64,000 bases of DNA from Chrysogorgia sp. JL179-B06 (lineage: Eukaryota; Cnidaria; Anthozoa; Scleralcyonacea; Chrysogorgiidae), in NCBI GenBank assembly GCA_035772405.1, contig JAYKKM010000337.1:1872501-1936500 (forward strand), in the 5' to 3' direction. Shown here one piece after another: positions 23,691 to 36,009 of the stretch. The translations under genes were made by a program, and so were the position numbers. Under the pieces are notes generated by a model. The model ran no database searches and was not told the origin of the DNA. It worked only from the letters and a program-made list of their open reading frames with translations. Each line of letters begins with the position of its first letter. The first letter of the stretch is position 1.

Positions 23691-24364
23691 GTATAGAAAG
23701 TTCAGTGTTTTTAATTAAAATGTAGACTTAGCTATTGTTTTGGATTATTAATTTCATTCGGGGCATATATTCCGTGCGTGATGATCTATCTGTCGGTAAA
23801 CGCTCCTACGAGTTCTCTAGTATCATGACGTAAGTGGTGATGAACATTTTAAGTGTTTTTCTTTTCATGTATTCCGCGCGATGATTTGCGAGCGGTTTCT
23901 CGGCTTTTGCGCACTAGCTAACTATTCGTCTATACTTCGTTAGTGTTTTCTTGCCTTGAATGTCTTACCTGAGGTATCTTGGTGGCGCACTTGTTTCGCG
24001 TCTGCCTTTTCCTGTCCACTGGTTTAAAACGCCGAACCTATTAATGTAAATGTCAAAAATGAGCATTAACAAATGGTTTTGCTAATAAGTATATATGAGA
24101 TAGATCGAGAGATAGATGAGAAACCTGTTAACTCGGTTACCAAACTTATTGACCTGCAATAGCGATTTTAATAGCAAACTGTAAACATATAGCCAATGTG
24201 ACTAAACATATATTGCCTCTTTGGTGTATATATGCAGATATGATGTAACCTAAACCAGCATTGTAATCGGTGCTCTTTCGTCTATGTGAGTCGATGAAGT
24301 CATCCCAGAATGCGTTGAGGCTGGTTGCCAAGGTTGAGTACCTCATGATCGAAAACTCTGAGAG

Positions 24365-24470
24365 GTTGACGTACTAGCGAAATAGTGTGTATAAACTAAC
24401 TTTTTAGGGTATTTGATTTGTTTTTCAACACTGTATACACCTTGAATAACACTTTTATGCTTCGTGATCT
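24365..24470. mobile_element. PLE family-A fragments in mixed orientation
   Basis: TACTAGCGAAATAGTGTGTA is the tail in reverse. It is followed directly by a forward fragment TTTTTAGGGTATTTGATTTG and CACTGTATACACC. Confidence 0.4.
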
Positions 24471-24577
24471 GTATGAGCTGTGTGAGTATGAGTTATTTAT
24501 ATAGTCGATCACGCATGATAACATTGCTCTATTTATCCAAACCAGAGGCTCATGTTTTAAGCACTCGACTATTCAGT

Positions 24578-24765
24578 TTATCACTCTTAGGTGAACGGAA
24601 ACCCAACTGATAGGGATTCCGAGGGCCTACGATTTAAGGTCGTTTTTCCGAGAAGACCCGCGAAAGTCTTACCATTTGCTGGTGTTATTGCAAAGGCAGC
24701 ACTTTCTCCTCAATTATTTTATGACCATGAATAGTGGTCCGACCCAGGATTGAACATGCAGCATG
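24578..24765 (+). mobile_element. Dispersed repeat R1
   Basis: TTATCACTCTTAGGTGAACG, GGGCCTACGATTTAAGGTCG, GAAAGTCTTACCATTTGCTGG, GCAGCACTTTCTCCTCAATT and TGGTCCGACCCAGGATTGAAC, as in the other R1 copies. No coding is preserved. Confidence 0.6.
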
Positions 24766-25539
24766 ATCTCCAAGGTCATCGACATTAAACCTAGAGTATT
24801 TTGCTCAAAGTAAACTAAGTTTGTTTTCCCTTTAAGTTCACGAAGTCCACGATGTCTATGGGCCGAGGTCATTTCCCTGACGACGTTTGTTATTGTGAAG
24901 ATAAATCTTGCATGATCAGCACATTTACGGCATTAATTATTAACGATATGCTGTCAAAACGTATATCTATAGCCGATGCAGGTAGCGTAACATCACCACA
25001 TCGATTTTCCATATTATAATGCATCTTTTTCGGACACACCAGTTACGAAATCACTATAAATATATACAAAGAATCACATGAAAATCCATGTGTTTTATTT
25101 ATATTAGCCATTTTCGCCTTTCGTGTGTCGCTTGGGAAACAATTAAGTTCATTAGAAATTCATGGCTTCCATGCAATAAGAATTGTTATTCAACTTAAGC
25201 AAATCACTGTCATGAATTCCTAATACTCCATATAGTTTCGACTTCCCGCTTTTTGTAATGTTCTTCCTGTCTTGGCTGGGGTTTTCCCATTGACTGGCGA
25301 ATGCTTAAAAACATGTCTCAACTCATATTGTATTTTTCGATTGGGTATTCCCCTCTGATGTTGTGTTTTTTGTTATGGTCACGCTGTTTGCTATCATTGC
25401 AATTTGCAAGTCACCCATGAGTCACTTCTATATTTTCCATGCACCCCCGGAAATAAGCCCATTTGAGGAAATGTGGCCAAATCAAATAAGACTTTGGGCT
25501 TAATTAAACGAGTATATGTAGAGACATCACTGATACATT

Positions 25540-26025
25540 AACCAGGAATGTCGTTTATTGCTCCTTGGTAAGATCTAGGTTAGAATATCGATGTAACATC
25601 TGATCACCTTATACCAATAAACATCTCCTCCTCAATCGAAAACGTCCAACGCAGAGCAACAAAATTTCTGCTAAATTATCCTATTGGTGAGATGTCGTAC
25701 ACCCAAAGATTAATCAAGCTGAACCCTCTACCACTCCAACACCGACGTGAAATCAGTGACTTGATACTGTTATTCAAATGTGAAAATAATCTTGTATCTA
25801 TTGATACCAGTCAGTACTTCGACATTCGTGCTCCTCGTTATAACACACGTAACTCCGATATAAATAACTTGTTTCCAAAAATTAATCACAAACAGGTCTA
25901 TTCCGTAATTCATATTCACCTAGATCAGCGAAAATGTGGAATGGTCTTCCTCCACACATTAAATCATGTAACACTCGATAAGTTTTAGCATTCTTGAGGA
26001 AGACCATAGACTGGAAGATCCAATT
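25540..26025 (+). mobile_element. LINE reverse-transcriptase C-terminal remnant
   Basis: In broken frames it reads ...RSRLEYRCN, then IENVQRRATKFLLNYP, followed by an open stretch (25692-25988) with YTQRLIKLNPLPLQHRREIS and DLILLFKCENN. This is the thumb/C-terminal pattern (LEY...QRRATKF...RL..L.LLPL..RR) of CR1/jockey-group LINEs. The 5' part is lost. Confidence 0.7.
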
Positions 26026-26029
26026 ATAC

Positions 26030-26165
26030 TAAGGCTCCAAGGATCCGCTAAGATTTAACGCGGCGTTATCCGAGACGATGGGAAAGTTTACATTTTCCTT
26101 ATATGTTATTGCAAAAACAGCACTTTCTCCTGACCTTGTCTATCAGCAGAAAGATCTAGTTTCGA
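26030..26165 (+). mobile_element. R1 fragment between two LINE remnants
   Basis: CGGCGTTATCCGAGACGATGG and TTATTGCAAAAACAGCACTT, then TCTCC, match the internal part of R1. Confidence 0.45.
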
Positions 26166-26329
26166 CTCAGGTGCATTAGGAACAATACACTATGCTGAGT
26201 GGTTGACAAATTTACGAGATATAAACCTTCATGAAAGGCCTAGAAACATCGGTGTTTACCAGCTATCAATAGTTCACTTACGTAATTTTCACTTCTGCAT
26301 GATACTCGACCTATCGCGTAGACGACCTA

Positions 26330-26999
26330 GCACGTTTATCTCCCTGTCTTCAGTTACCCCTTTAAGATCCAGATCAACATCGCGCAGTCAATCGAGCTTA
26401 TCAAACGCGGAACAGAGCGCATCCAACGCCGAGCATCAAAATTTATCTTGAAGCTACCATTTATGTGCGAAGAATCCTACAGAGACAGACTCGCGTTTCA
26501 ATAAAACTACACTAACCACTTTCCTTCTGGCACGAGTATCTTGACTTACTGTTCTTCTGTAAGGCCATCAATGGCATTGTACCTATATATCAAGCGATAT
26601 CCTACCCGAACGTCTTGTTCCCTACTAGATCCTCCGCAAATGTCAATGCAATCTCATTCCGTAAATGTAAAACAACTACTTTCAATCGCTCATTCCTTAT
26701 TAGAACAACTAGGACTTGGAACTCTCTCCCTGAACACTTAAGGCTAGATCATTTAAACTTTAAAAAATTTAAGAAGTCACTATTAGACTATTATGATAAT
26801 GCTCTATTATCCTGTTACAATGTTGACGATCCTCGAACTTGGAAAACTGTCTGCCTAAAGTGCAACACATCGCGAAGCCTCACTTATTAGTTATTGTTTT
26901 ATTTTTGTAAGGGCCCACTCATGCAATTGGTGTTTAACTGTTGTGGTGACCCTGTTTCTTCTATATGTATTTTTAAGAGGCGAAGCTAAATAAATAAAA
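26330..26999 (+). mobile_element. LINE C-terminal remnant with 3' end
   Basis: Frames carry ERIQRRASKFILKLPF..., and 26615-26890 reads ...FNRSFLIRTTRTWNSLPEHL..., ending VCLKCNTSRSLTY, a typical LINE C terminus. It continues into the 3' UTR (GCAATTGGTGTTTAACTG, TTGTGGTGACCCTG, GGCGAAGCTAAATAAATAAA). Several frameshifts separate the pieces, so the element is dead. The 3' UTR family is shared with 19015 and 54604. Confidence 0.75.
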
Positions 27000-29900
27000 T
27001 ATACAAATTCTCCTTATTGCAGGTCTCCATATATTTCTTATTAGTACTAGTTGGGAGAACTTGTTCCCGTTACTTCTATGCTTCGTCAACCATTGATACT
27101 AGAAGAAGTTGGGTGTTGGTTACTCCTGAGGTATAAATATAGGGATGACTGGATCCTTAGCTGCTATATCTTTTGACTTCAGTTCTTTGGAAGAGGCACA
27201 ATCTCATGAGTCATGTATTTAAAGAGGAACTGAAACCTAAGTCGTGTATTTATAAAGAGAAACAACCTCACGATGTATTTGTAGAGTTTAAAATACAAAT
27301 TGACTTTTGTTTCTTACTCATCAAGCGTTTTATCCGTGAACGCTACATAATAAATCATCACTCGAAATATTCCCTGTAAATATTTGCAGATAGTGGCGGT
27401 ATTTTGTTATCACCAGGTAAATACTGTTGGTTGTGCTACGCGAATGTGAACTATTGCACAATTCAGGAATTGTCTCAGCTTGGGTCTGTGGAGGCACGCG
27501 CTTACTGCCGAAAACCGTCTTCTGCATGAGCCACATTCTTTTAATTCTCTCTCCTTGGTCTTGTCCCCACGCAAAACGATTTGAAAACAAGAAAATGGCT
27601 AGCCTACGCATCGAGACGCGTTTCTAGAAAATAGCGTGACATTATCAGTGTTGCCATAGCTCATGCACTAATACTGAAAATCCTCTTTCTTTTTAAGAAA
27701 AAAACTAAGGAAATGTTGTCACATTCATTCGATTTTCTCTTTTAACTCTCTCCCACGCGTTGTTCGATAAAACACTTTTAGTAATATCGTGGTTTCACGT
27801 TAATGTCCAAACTCCAAAGTGTTATATACGCTTGTCCGTACCATCAGTTAATGCTAAAATTATTGCTTTGCCCATAACCTTTATACATCTGCTTGTTTTC
27901 CGGCAATTAATACTGGTTCATAAGTACTTTCGAGTCTAAGTTTTATATAGTAATTAATTTGTTTTCCTCTTTTGCGCAGTTAGTTGAGCGTTGTAAACGC
28001 TTCTGTTCTCTGTGGTATTATTTTCAGTTATTCTACATGCATGGCCTTGGGTATTCAATCATTTTCTATCCGAGTGTTCTTTTGACGCTTCTCGGGTTTC
28101 TGAAGAGTGTATGAATCCGGCCGTTGTACCGAACTCAAAACACTTTCAGTCTTCGTACATTACCCCCCAACTTGCTATATACATAATGGGTGTATATATT
28201 AGTGTTATGAGACTATGAGTAGGGATGGCATTTCTGGTCTCGTGCGTTGTTGCCACAAAAGGCCCTTTATCTTGAAGACTGACGCGGGGCACTCACCTCC
28301 AGGCACCTTTATAGTTTCGATTTGAACGGTTCTTGTAAGTTTAGGAAAAGCAATTAAATATAGCGTCTACCATCCGGTTGCTGTTTAGAAATATTGCATG
28401 CCATTCGTGCTTTAACCTTGTTCAACCGGCAGGCAGGCCGTTATTGGAGGTGACTGAATTATAGAAGTTGACGCAATAGCTGTCTGTGTCGCTCGTGCCA
28501 AAGCGCACGGTTCTAGATCATTCCAACTCAAGGACTCTTTACTTTAGAACAATAGCGGCTTTCTTGAAATGTCTCGATTGTTCTACGAACCACTGGACAC
28601 AATGATCTGTCTGTTTGTCTCTGTAATGATGCCAAAACACTAGCTTGTTAGTAAAATATTTTGGCAATGACAATAACAATATTCTACATCTTGAAACATC
28701 GAGGCTAGTCCGGCCTAGTCCAAATTTGAGTTTATGTGACGATGAAATTTGCACGTGCTAAAGGTCTTCACAAAAGATGATACCATTGTTAATTTGGATG
28801 TAATTCTTTATATTAGATGGCTCGGAGCTTTTTGTGTGTTTAGTTGCACAACAGCGTTGGTTTAACCATGTTGTATTTAGTGTCAATGCAGGTATATAGA
28901 AATACGAATCGAAAATACTGAGGGACGGTGTACTACCGCAGTATTAAATAGGAGCTATAACATTTTGAAAGCAAAAAAAATATATCCGAGTGCAGAATAA
29001 TGAAAGGAAGTCTTCCTGGAGACCCCACAAAGACCTGAGAAAACTAATAACTTTTGCCCTTCGGCCGCAATTATCATGTTCTTTGCTGATCTATCAGATA
29101 AGCTAGCATTAATCGTTGTTTACAATTTTTAATCTTACATCTATCTTTATCACTTCTGTTTTCCTCCAAGATCATTTGGGCTTTCCGTGTATTTTTTCCA
29201 ATTCAGATGCGATTATCTGTAACTGTGTGTGTCCATTGTATATAATATATATATGTCATCATTAGACATCAGAATCACGGCCGGAACATCTCGATGGCTT
29301 TTATAATTGTCCCGAAATCTCTCTCCTTTCTCTGTATTTCTTATCAGTATTCAGATCGGTTTTTAACCAGCGTTTACAAGATTCATTGCGATTCAAGGAG
29401 TGATAATTCTCGCCGTATAGCTAAATGTTTATGAACGGAAGACGAAATGGTTTCTGATTTAAGTAACAGCGGCTTTATTTGTTTCTAGTACAGTATAATA
29501 CTCGTGTAAGGAAATTTGGCATTTATCGTAACTGTTGTGCGTGATTTTGTTGAATATGGAGACGCAAAACATGTTTTCTGAGACACGAGAGGCGGTGCCT
29601 TCTGAAAGTCTATTCAATCCTAAACAATGCCGCTATGCCACTAAATTAGTAACTATTGTATATATAAGATTGTTTTCATGACCCAATACTGTGCTCGCAA
29701 CACTCTCGTTGGCTTTGCTATTCCTATTATGCTTTCTCGTCACATGCCTTCTTAGTTCTTAGAAAGCATGGATTCTTAGAATGAGTCAGGTGAAACCCGG
29801 TATTTGGTTTGTAGTCACTTGTTGGCTGAGCAAGATTCGATAAAACCCTTATTGAAAATTAATTATGTATCGCATATACATAGGAAGTCACCGGGTTGTC

Positions 29901-30739
29901 CAATTCTGTTTGTTTTAAAATTAAAATTGCTTGCTCATCACCTTCTTCAACTGAATCGGAGGATCCAATGAATAACCTTATAAGGTTGGTTTTTCATGTA
30001 CATCTGTTTAGAGTGTGCTTACGTTTTTGCCTCTTGCTCGCGTGATCGGCAATGGGTCGATGGCCTGTTTCTATGCGGTCCAATCATATTATATAAACAA
30101 AACACAGGGAGCCAATGGGAGAGAACTATTGTCTTATCCTTGGCGACGTTATAAAAGCTGTAGCCAGCGCAGACGTCACGACAATGCCAATAAGACGGTG
30201 AGCTGTGTGTGTGTATTGCCAGGAAAGAAGGCGGGGAAAGAATTTAGAAGGAGGCAGCTACATCAATTAAAACGTTTAAGGTACATATATATTGCTGTTT
30301 ATATCCAAACAATATCTTGTTGATGATGATATCGGAGTATACAGGAGGATAGAAATTGATTAACAGCCCGTCACGCAACAACACTGCTTCGCCGGGGAAA
30401 GGGTATAGAGTTTGACTGCTTCAGCGTTTCCTGGTAGCAGTGTTGTATAAAGACGTTAACCAGTTGCTTGAGATATATCTGGGACTGTGTGATCTTTTGG
30501 AAGCTTTAGCCCGTTGGCGGATGTCACATCATGGCTGTCTCCGCCATGTTCTTGATATCTTGGCCAGTGTTGGTCTACAGTAATGAAGGAAGAGTCAATG
30601 CCACGGGTCACAAGGTGACAAACGCTGTTGTGTCACACTGTCACCCCGAGTAGCTCTGTTGGAATATAGTTTAAATGTGTATTACAGTCTAATCGCGTGG
30701 GCCGGCTTATCGTTTGGCCCGAAGGCTGCCGGTATATTC
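27000..30739. other. 3.7 kb with no recognisable gene or repeat
   Basis: Many short ORFs on both strands overlap one another without domain signature (for example 27330-27611 minus, 28539-28754 minus, 30015-30323 plus). The sequence lacks the dispersed families seen elsewhere and is therefore a reasonable place to look for unannotated exons or regulatory DNA between the paralogues. Confidence 0.35.
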
Positions 30740-31160
30740 GGCTAGCGACGGTTATCCACATGCACGGTGGCGACCAGCTTTCGTTTTGTTTTTCCCAAAT
30801 CATTTAAAGTACGTTTGTCTTGTTTAGACACAAGGGCGCCTCGTGTTTTCGTTGCAACAATAACACATCCTATCACTGACGTCGCCTTTCTCAAGCTGTG
30901 TACTGAACAAGGCAGCTTGTTTGGCGCCGTTCCTGACAACTCTGACGGCACACGGAGCCAGAATGACTCGTGGTTGAGTCTCGTTACGTTCGTTAGTTTT
31001 CGCAAACCGCTTGTCATAGTTTTCCATTTTGGCGGGAAATTTCCCGCCATACGGTCAATTGCGTCATCACTTGTCTTTCACCACTGTACCTGTATTTTAA
31101 ATAAACATAATTTTGTGTTGAGATATCGTGTATTTAGACATGTATTTGTTGTAGTTTAGC
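30740..31160. promoter_or_regulatory. GC-richer block upstream of BH3 gene 2
   Basis: This stands out from the AT-rich surroundings. It contains a CRE-like TGACGTC (30878-30884) and the E2F-type palindrome at 31030-31049. A 130-codon plus ORF (30767-31159) and two minus ORFs overlap here, which is expected of GC-richer sequence, and none shows a domain. A distal promoter or unmethylated region is a possible reading. Confidence 0.35.
31030..31049. promoter_or_regulatory. Perfect 20-bp palindromic double E2F-type site
   Basis: TGGCGGGAAATTTCCCGCCA is self-complementary and, with the preceding TT, gives the E2F/DP consensus TTTGGCGGGAAA on one strand and an overlapping site on the other. It lies about 0.9 kb upstream of the ATG at 31942. 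Binding is inferred from the consensus only. Confidence 0.5.
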
Positions 31161-31941
31161 TTTCTGGGGGAGATAATGCGTGTTGAATCAGTGATTTGAG
31201 AGAAACAATGTCATTTTCATTGAAACGGTGTTTGGTAATTGTATTATTGTGCATGCACGGGCTTGTCCATTGTATTTTCCGTTTTAATTATCGGTTTATC
31301 TACTATAAATATGCGGTGTAAAGTTGACAGATCCTTGAAAATATTTGACACTATGGATTACAGATTAGTCCATTGTTTTTTCAAAGCGATTACTCCATGC
31401 TGTGGGCAGAATTTCTTCCATGGCTTTTATCAGGCTAGAAGGATTTTTGAATAACAAATTGTGTTTGGACAGATGGTATCAGGAGACAGCATGTCTACAA
31501 GTGGTTGAACTTATTTTCGCGAGAAGCTTTAAATTACGATTGTTCTTCCGATGAGCGAGGTTTTAAGCGATATTAGATTTGTAATTAGAGGCGGAGCTCT
31601 AGGAGTGATTAGGTGATTGTCCTTTCAGCGTGTAGGCGCCACGGGAGACATGATTTGAAAGCTGATAAAATCTGTTTGCGTTGCTACATAGTCGGTTGCT
31701 AAACACTCGATTACAGTGTGTTGTGTGTGGGTTGTGTATTGGCATTAAAAGTTCAACTTGTCTTGTTTTAGTTGACTTGCTAAAGAACACGGATTCGCAG
31801 TGTTTGTGTAAAGAGAGATCTTGATTTATTGTGGAAATACCTAATTTGGAGTTGAGTAACACCGAAGCATATACGCGTATATATATGGTGGTTTGTCATA
31901 CAACAAACAGCGTTATACTGACTCAAAGTCACTGTACGGAA

Positions 31942-32169
31942 ATGGAGGTAAATGATCACGAAGACGCCGTGGCGAACTACTACCAGGAGATTGGCAGAGG
32001 ACTTGCAAACCTTGGAGATGTTTTGAACGAGCGCAGGGAAGAAGAAAATCTTTTTGATTACGAAGAAACAATGAGACTATCGAGTTTTGCTTCACTTGGA
32101 CTCGCCACAGGACTTGTATTGTTCGTCACGTTTCAATTTCTTCACAGGAGATACATACGTAGCCAGTGA
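31942..32169 (+). CDS. Small tail-anchored BH3-only-like protein (copy 2)
   Basis: A 75-residue protein, likely a BH3-only regulator of Bcl-2-family proteins at the outer mitochondrial or ER membrane. The BH3 core is LANLGDVL at residues 21-28, with anchors I17, L21, L24 and L28 and G25-D26. An acidic/basic linker (NERREEENLFDYEE) follows, then a helix of about 20 hydrophobic residues (46-67) and a basic tail HRRYIRSQ, the arrangement expected of mitochondrial tail anchors. The frame is open upstream to 31831, but only through a non-ATG codon and an ATG at 31885. The ATG at 31942 has the better context (GGAAATGG) and gives the same length as the two paralogues. A pyrimidine-rich acceptor (GTCTTGTTTTAG) near 31770 suggests a spliced 5' UTR. 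AT-rich 3' sequence with AATAATAA lies near 32400. Confidence 0.75.
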   Translation: MEVNDHEDAVANYYQEIGRGLANLGDVLNERREEENLFDYEETMRLSSFASLGLATGLVLFVTFQFLHRRYIRSQ

Positions 32170-33399
32170 CCATATGATTAATTTTGCCTTGGACATTATA
32201 CTCCATAAAGAAGATACGTTCGCCTTTGACTAACACTTCGCCGGTTTATGACTGAATGATTTTTTAAATCTCATTGTTCAAACACTCGCTCTTTGTATAT
32301 TTACATTGCAATAACTTAACACGGTTGGTTTGTCGCAAATAACTCGCATGTCCTTATATGACGTTAAATATTTTCTTGTATATATATATATATGTATTAA
32401 AATAATAATGCACACATACACTCATGTATAAGACTATGATATATTATCATTTGCATGGTGTATTACAAGGTTCGTAACTATATAAAGGGTTGTAGAAATA
32501 ACTATTGTTTAGAAAGTATACTAATATTGTGTGCATAGCTTATTAATATATATTATATACTTACGATACTGAGGGATTTTGTATTGTAGAACGCTAGAAT
32601 AATTGAAAAGAATGTTGTATACCTGTACCTGTATTTATTGTTGAGCTGAAGTGGATTGAGAACCGTTTTTGCGTGTAGAAAAGACATATATTGGTTTAGT
32701 TAAGAGGCGTTCGTATATATCTAGGGCTATTGTTATTCATGAATATTTGAAAAGACGACTTGAACTTCTTCAGGCTTTCATAATAGCTGGATTAACTTTC
32801 AAAAAATCCCACGCATGCAACGAACTCTTACACCCCATTTGGCCCATTAGCACGAGAGAAAAAGTATCCAGATTCTCAGTGAATATCCACGTTCTTTCAT
32901 AGCCAGATTTGTTTAGCTGCATTTTACACGAGAAAATGACAAATTCCAGACAGTTTTACGATGAATATATACGTATATTCTTTTGAATCCGAAATCTATA
33001 ATATGAGTATTTTGAATCTGAACACTCGCGGATCCGAAGAAATGACTTTTGGGAACTACCTCTGTCCCTGGGATCAATCCAGATACTTTTGTTACTTGTT
33101 TTACTGCATTTATCACCGTATAGTTATTCCTAAATATCTCTGAATTCACTTGTTAAACACGGACAAGGCTAAAGTCCGTTCACCATTTTGCTCGGCGCTA
33201 GCGAAATATTTCCACAATGACATCATCATTTTTTCAGTTGTCGACCAATGAAAACGAAACTGAAATTATGTCATCGGCGAAATGTTTCTCTAGCGGCGAA
33301 CGAAATGGTGAAGTTGAAAACAGGCTCAAAGGAGATGACTTAAAAGGACCTTCCAGGAAAATTTCGAGTGTTGGATATACATACATTTTAAGACCAAAC
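32170..33399. other. 3' flank of BH3 gene 2, no other gene seen
   Basis: AT-rich sequence with a TA run at 32380-32393. Short ORFs at 32669-32902, 32913-33149 and 33217-33474 have no domain, and the last one runs into a SINE. Confidence 0.35.
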
Positions 33400-33520
33400 C
33401 GCGACCAGTTGCGAAAAATGCAACTTCAAGGCCTTCAGGCTGGAATTGAATCCGCCGCGACCCTGCGATGCTAGTGCAGTGCTCTGACCACTGAGCTATA
33501 CGGAGGCCGTTGCCGAGAGC
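33400..33520 (-). mobile_element. Ala-tRNA-derived SINE
   Basis: The minus strand has CGTATAGCTCAGTGGTCAGAG (A box), an anticodon arm CTGCA-CTAGCAT-CGCAG (AGC, alanine) and GGATTCAATTCC (B box). A SINE body with GTTGCATTTTTCGCAACTGG follows. Mismatches in the acceptor stem and the trailing body argue against a functional tRNA. The body recurs at 1108-1210, and a shared downstream segment (TTTTAAGACCAAACGGGGACCAG) recurs near 33680-33702. Confidence 0.65.
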
Positions 33521-35053
33521 CTAGTCGCGAGTTCTGTATATATAGTGGTGGTAATGCCGGGATAAGATTCATGGTATATTATAAGCAATATTTGGCATTT
33601 CACTCGATTAAACTACATGTTCTAAGGATTTATGGTGAAGGAAAATTTTGAGTGTTGGAATAATAAGAATATATGCATTTTAAGACCAAACGGGGACCAG
33701 TATAGGCAGTTCTTGCTGTCATGAATAGCTGCATTAACTTTCCGAGTCCTTATAAAAGGCCATGCCAAACGCGGAATGCTGTAATATTCATTACTCTATT
33801 CCAGTTTTTGTTGTTCGACAGTTTTAATTTCATAATTAGTTAAAGGATTAATATACATATGCGTTAATTTTAAGCGGATATTTTGGCGTCTTAAAATAAA
33901 GCAATCAAAGGAATATGTCATCTTTACTGTTATAAATATTAGTATTAACAAGCTGTTTTTAAAATGCAAATCATTATAGCTTTTCCCCTTTGTGGAGAAC
34001 TTGTAAATAATTTAAACCTAATCTTGATTGTATTGTGACTGGTTCTTGACAGTTTTATACAAATGAAAACACTCCGTCGGATTTTGCAAATTTGTTATCT
34101 AAAATTGGACACCGGTTATCAGTTAAGAATGTGTCAGTCAAATTGCTGCTCTGAAGATTGCGAATTTCTAGCGGATAATGAGGGGGGGGGGGGGGGGGGG
34201 GGAGATGGCTTTTTGTTTTGTTTCGTTTTGATTATACATGAGCTGTCAAGGTTGAAATTAATTTTGAAACAATATTGGACACGAAGCAAATAGGAAACAG
34301 TTATAACTGTCTTGTTGATCCGAGTGATTTCCAACATTCATCTTGGTTGAGATTGTTTTTAATTTAGTTTGAAGGCTGCTTATGTGATATATAAACTGTG
34401 TTATGATGTTGTGTAGGAAGTGTTGAGTGAACTATATACAATATACACTAGGTGACAATTCGCGGGGATAAGTCCCTTATTGAGGTCACAGTACGGACAA
34501 TATAACAACACCCTTTGATTAGTTAAATCTAATTTTATCGCGGGGACTCTTTTATTCGCTGTTGGGGCGGAATTTTGTCCCTGCGATATGTCGCCTAAAT
34601 TCAAATCAACTTGAATTCATGCGACAAGTCGCGGGGAAGATGGCGGAGATTTGTCAATGTGACATTTGACAATTTGTCATGTCCCCTTTATGTATCCAAA
34701 CACTGCGATTGACATGTTGGCCACGGATCATTCTTTCATCTTTCATCTGGATCGCAGACGACCACACTTGAAACCAAAGTAAAGAATTAAACATAATTAA
34801 AATAATGAGACATAGAAATTAAAAACTTAAAATATTAAAAGTTTTGCTGAACCAAGATTTAGAATAGCGACATTGGTTTCCTCGTCCGTCCTGTAGGGCT
34901 GCATGCAATAAACTTCCTCCAGGTAACTTGGTCGTTGGCCAGACTTGATATTTGACTTGGTTGTAGAAGGTGATCATAGTCACCTAAAAGGTCCTGTACT
35001 CCTGTATATACATTAGATAGGATGTACGTGGTCTTCCTCTCTTTCTTCTGCCA
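33521..35053. other. No gene recognised
   Basis: AT-rich sequence containing the G21 run at 34182-34202 and, near 34870-35050 on the minus strand, a possible retroelement C-terminal stretch adjoining the R1 copy (GRRKRGRPRTSYL, later DQVTWRKFIAC). Confidence 0.4.
34182..34202. repeat. Homopolymer of 21 G
   Basis: An uninterrupted run of 21 guanines in AT-rich DNA. It can form G-quadruplexes and is prone to length error. Confidence 0.95.
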
Positions 35054-35245
35054 TGTGAGGAGAAAGAAATTTGAGGAGAAAGTGCTGCTTTTCTAATAAT
35101 ACCAGCAAATGGTAAGACTTTCGGATCTTCTCGGATAACGTACGACCTTAAATCGTAGGCCCTCGGAACCCCTATAATTGGGCTTCTAGCCTGTTGGGGT
35201 ATTCCGTTCACCTAAAAGAGTGATAAATCTAATAAAACTAAATTA
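35054..35245 (-). mobile_element. Dispersed repeat R1
   Basis: It matches 6032-6232, including CTATAATTGGGCTTCTAGCC, TGTTGGGGTATTCCGTTCAC and the tail TAAATCTAATAAAACTAAA on the plus strand. The minus-strand ORF 34984-35211 runs through it (PRAYDLRSYVIREDPKVLPF...) and into the GRPRTSYL segment, so R1 may derive from the C-terminal coding and 3' UTR of a retroelement. Confidence 0.6.
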
Positions 35246-35727
35246 TTTGCTGTCAAGGTTAGCTTTCGTTGCTCATAAACTCTCTCGCTTTACTGGGACA
35301 TTCCTGAACATAGTCGAAATCGGTTAGATTTATTTAGATTTGATTTCATAAAGAACTCTGCGATTGGTGGCATTTTGAATTTTCTGATGATACAACGCGA
35401 ACGTGCAAGATGGCCTTTTCTAGAAAATTGAAAGTTTTTCAACCTAATTTATGATACTTAATGCTAATTTATATTAACATTATGTGTCTTTTTCGGGAAA
35501 TTTAAAAGCACTAGTAATGTTTATTGGGCTTTCAGAAAATGTATAGCTTTCGTAACAGTTATGGTTATTTCAAGAGATATCAACAGAACAAAGAGGTGGT
35601 GCAATTTTGGATGTTTTTCAGCCGGACAGGAAAGAGTTAAATTGTTAAACTACGCTTACAAAGAAAGTTTGTCTTTGACAAACGTTAATTTTAGACTATT
35701 TTTGACCAATCGAAGTATAAAGTCACT

Positions 35728-35812
35728 AAATTCTTGGCAGTTTACCACCTTTTCACTTTGCTATATATTCAAAACACTGTCTACGCAGCACTCTACTTTT
35801 ATAAAGATGAGA
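35728..35812 (+). mobile_element. PLE family-B tail without the core
   Basis: TCACTAAATTCTTGGCAGTTT and ACCACCTTTTCACTTTGC, then CTGTCTACGCAGCACTCTAC, match 4690-4780. The CTGATGA...GAAAC part is absent, so this copy is 5' truncated. Confidence 0.6.
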
Positions 35813-35881
35813 GCCCAGCTCAATATACGTATATGTATTGCCATAATAATATGGAAACAAGTCAAGTTTTAAAACATTTTT

Positions 35882-35913
35882 ACTGTTTCGTTGCGAACTT
35901 ACAACATCTTCAG
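35882..35913 (-). ncRNA. Hammerhead-like core (PLE family C, copy 1)
   Basis: The minus strand reads CTGAAGA, then T, a 4-bp stem GTTG/CAAC with an 8-base loop, then GAAAC. It lies about 100 bases downstream of the PLE coding end at 36010-36249 on the same strand, where hammerhead motifs of Penelope-like elements are expected. Confidence 0.5.
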
Positions 35914-36009
35914 AGTGATATTAATTACATGTGTGAAAACTAACTATATATAAGTCTATATTAATACAAAAGAGAATAATTAATTAGACGGCTAACCAAT
36001 GAGGTAACG

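Noticed and set aside
30767..31159. 130-codon ORF, longest non-transposon frame near BH3 gene 2
   Set aside because: Two minus-strand ORFs overlap it in the same GC-richer block, it has no domain or low-complexity pattern, and it includes the palindromic E2F site, so it looks incidental.
31831..31941. N-terminal extension of BH3 gene 2
   Set aside because: The extension begins at a GTG codon. The paralogues have nothing equivalent, and the ATG at 31942 has the better context and matches their length.
33217..33474. 85-codon ORF possibly a gene
   Set aside because: Its last third is the reverse of an Ala-tRNA SINE body, and no domain is visible in the rest.
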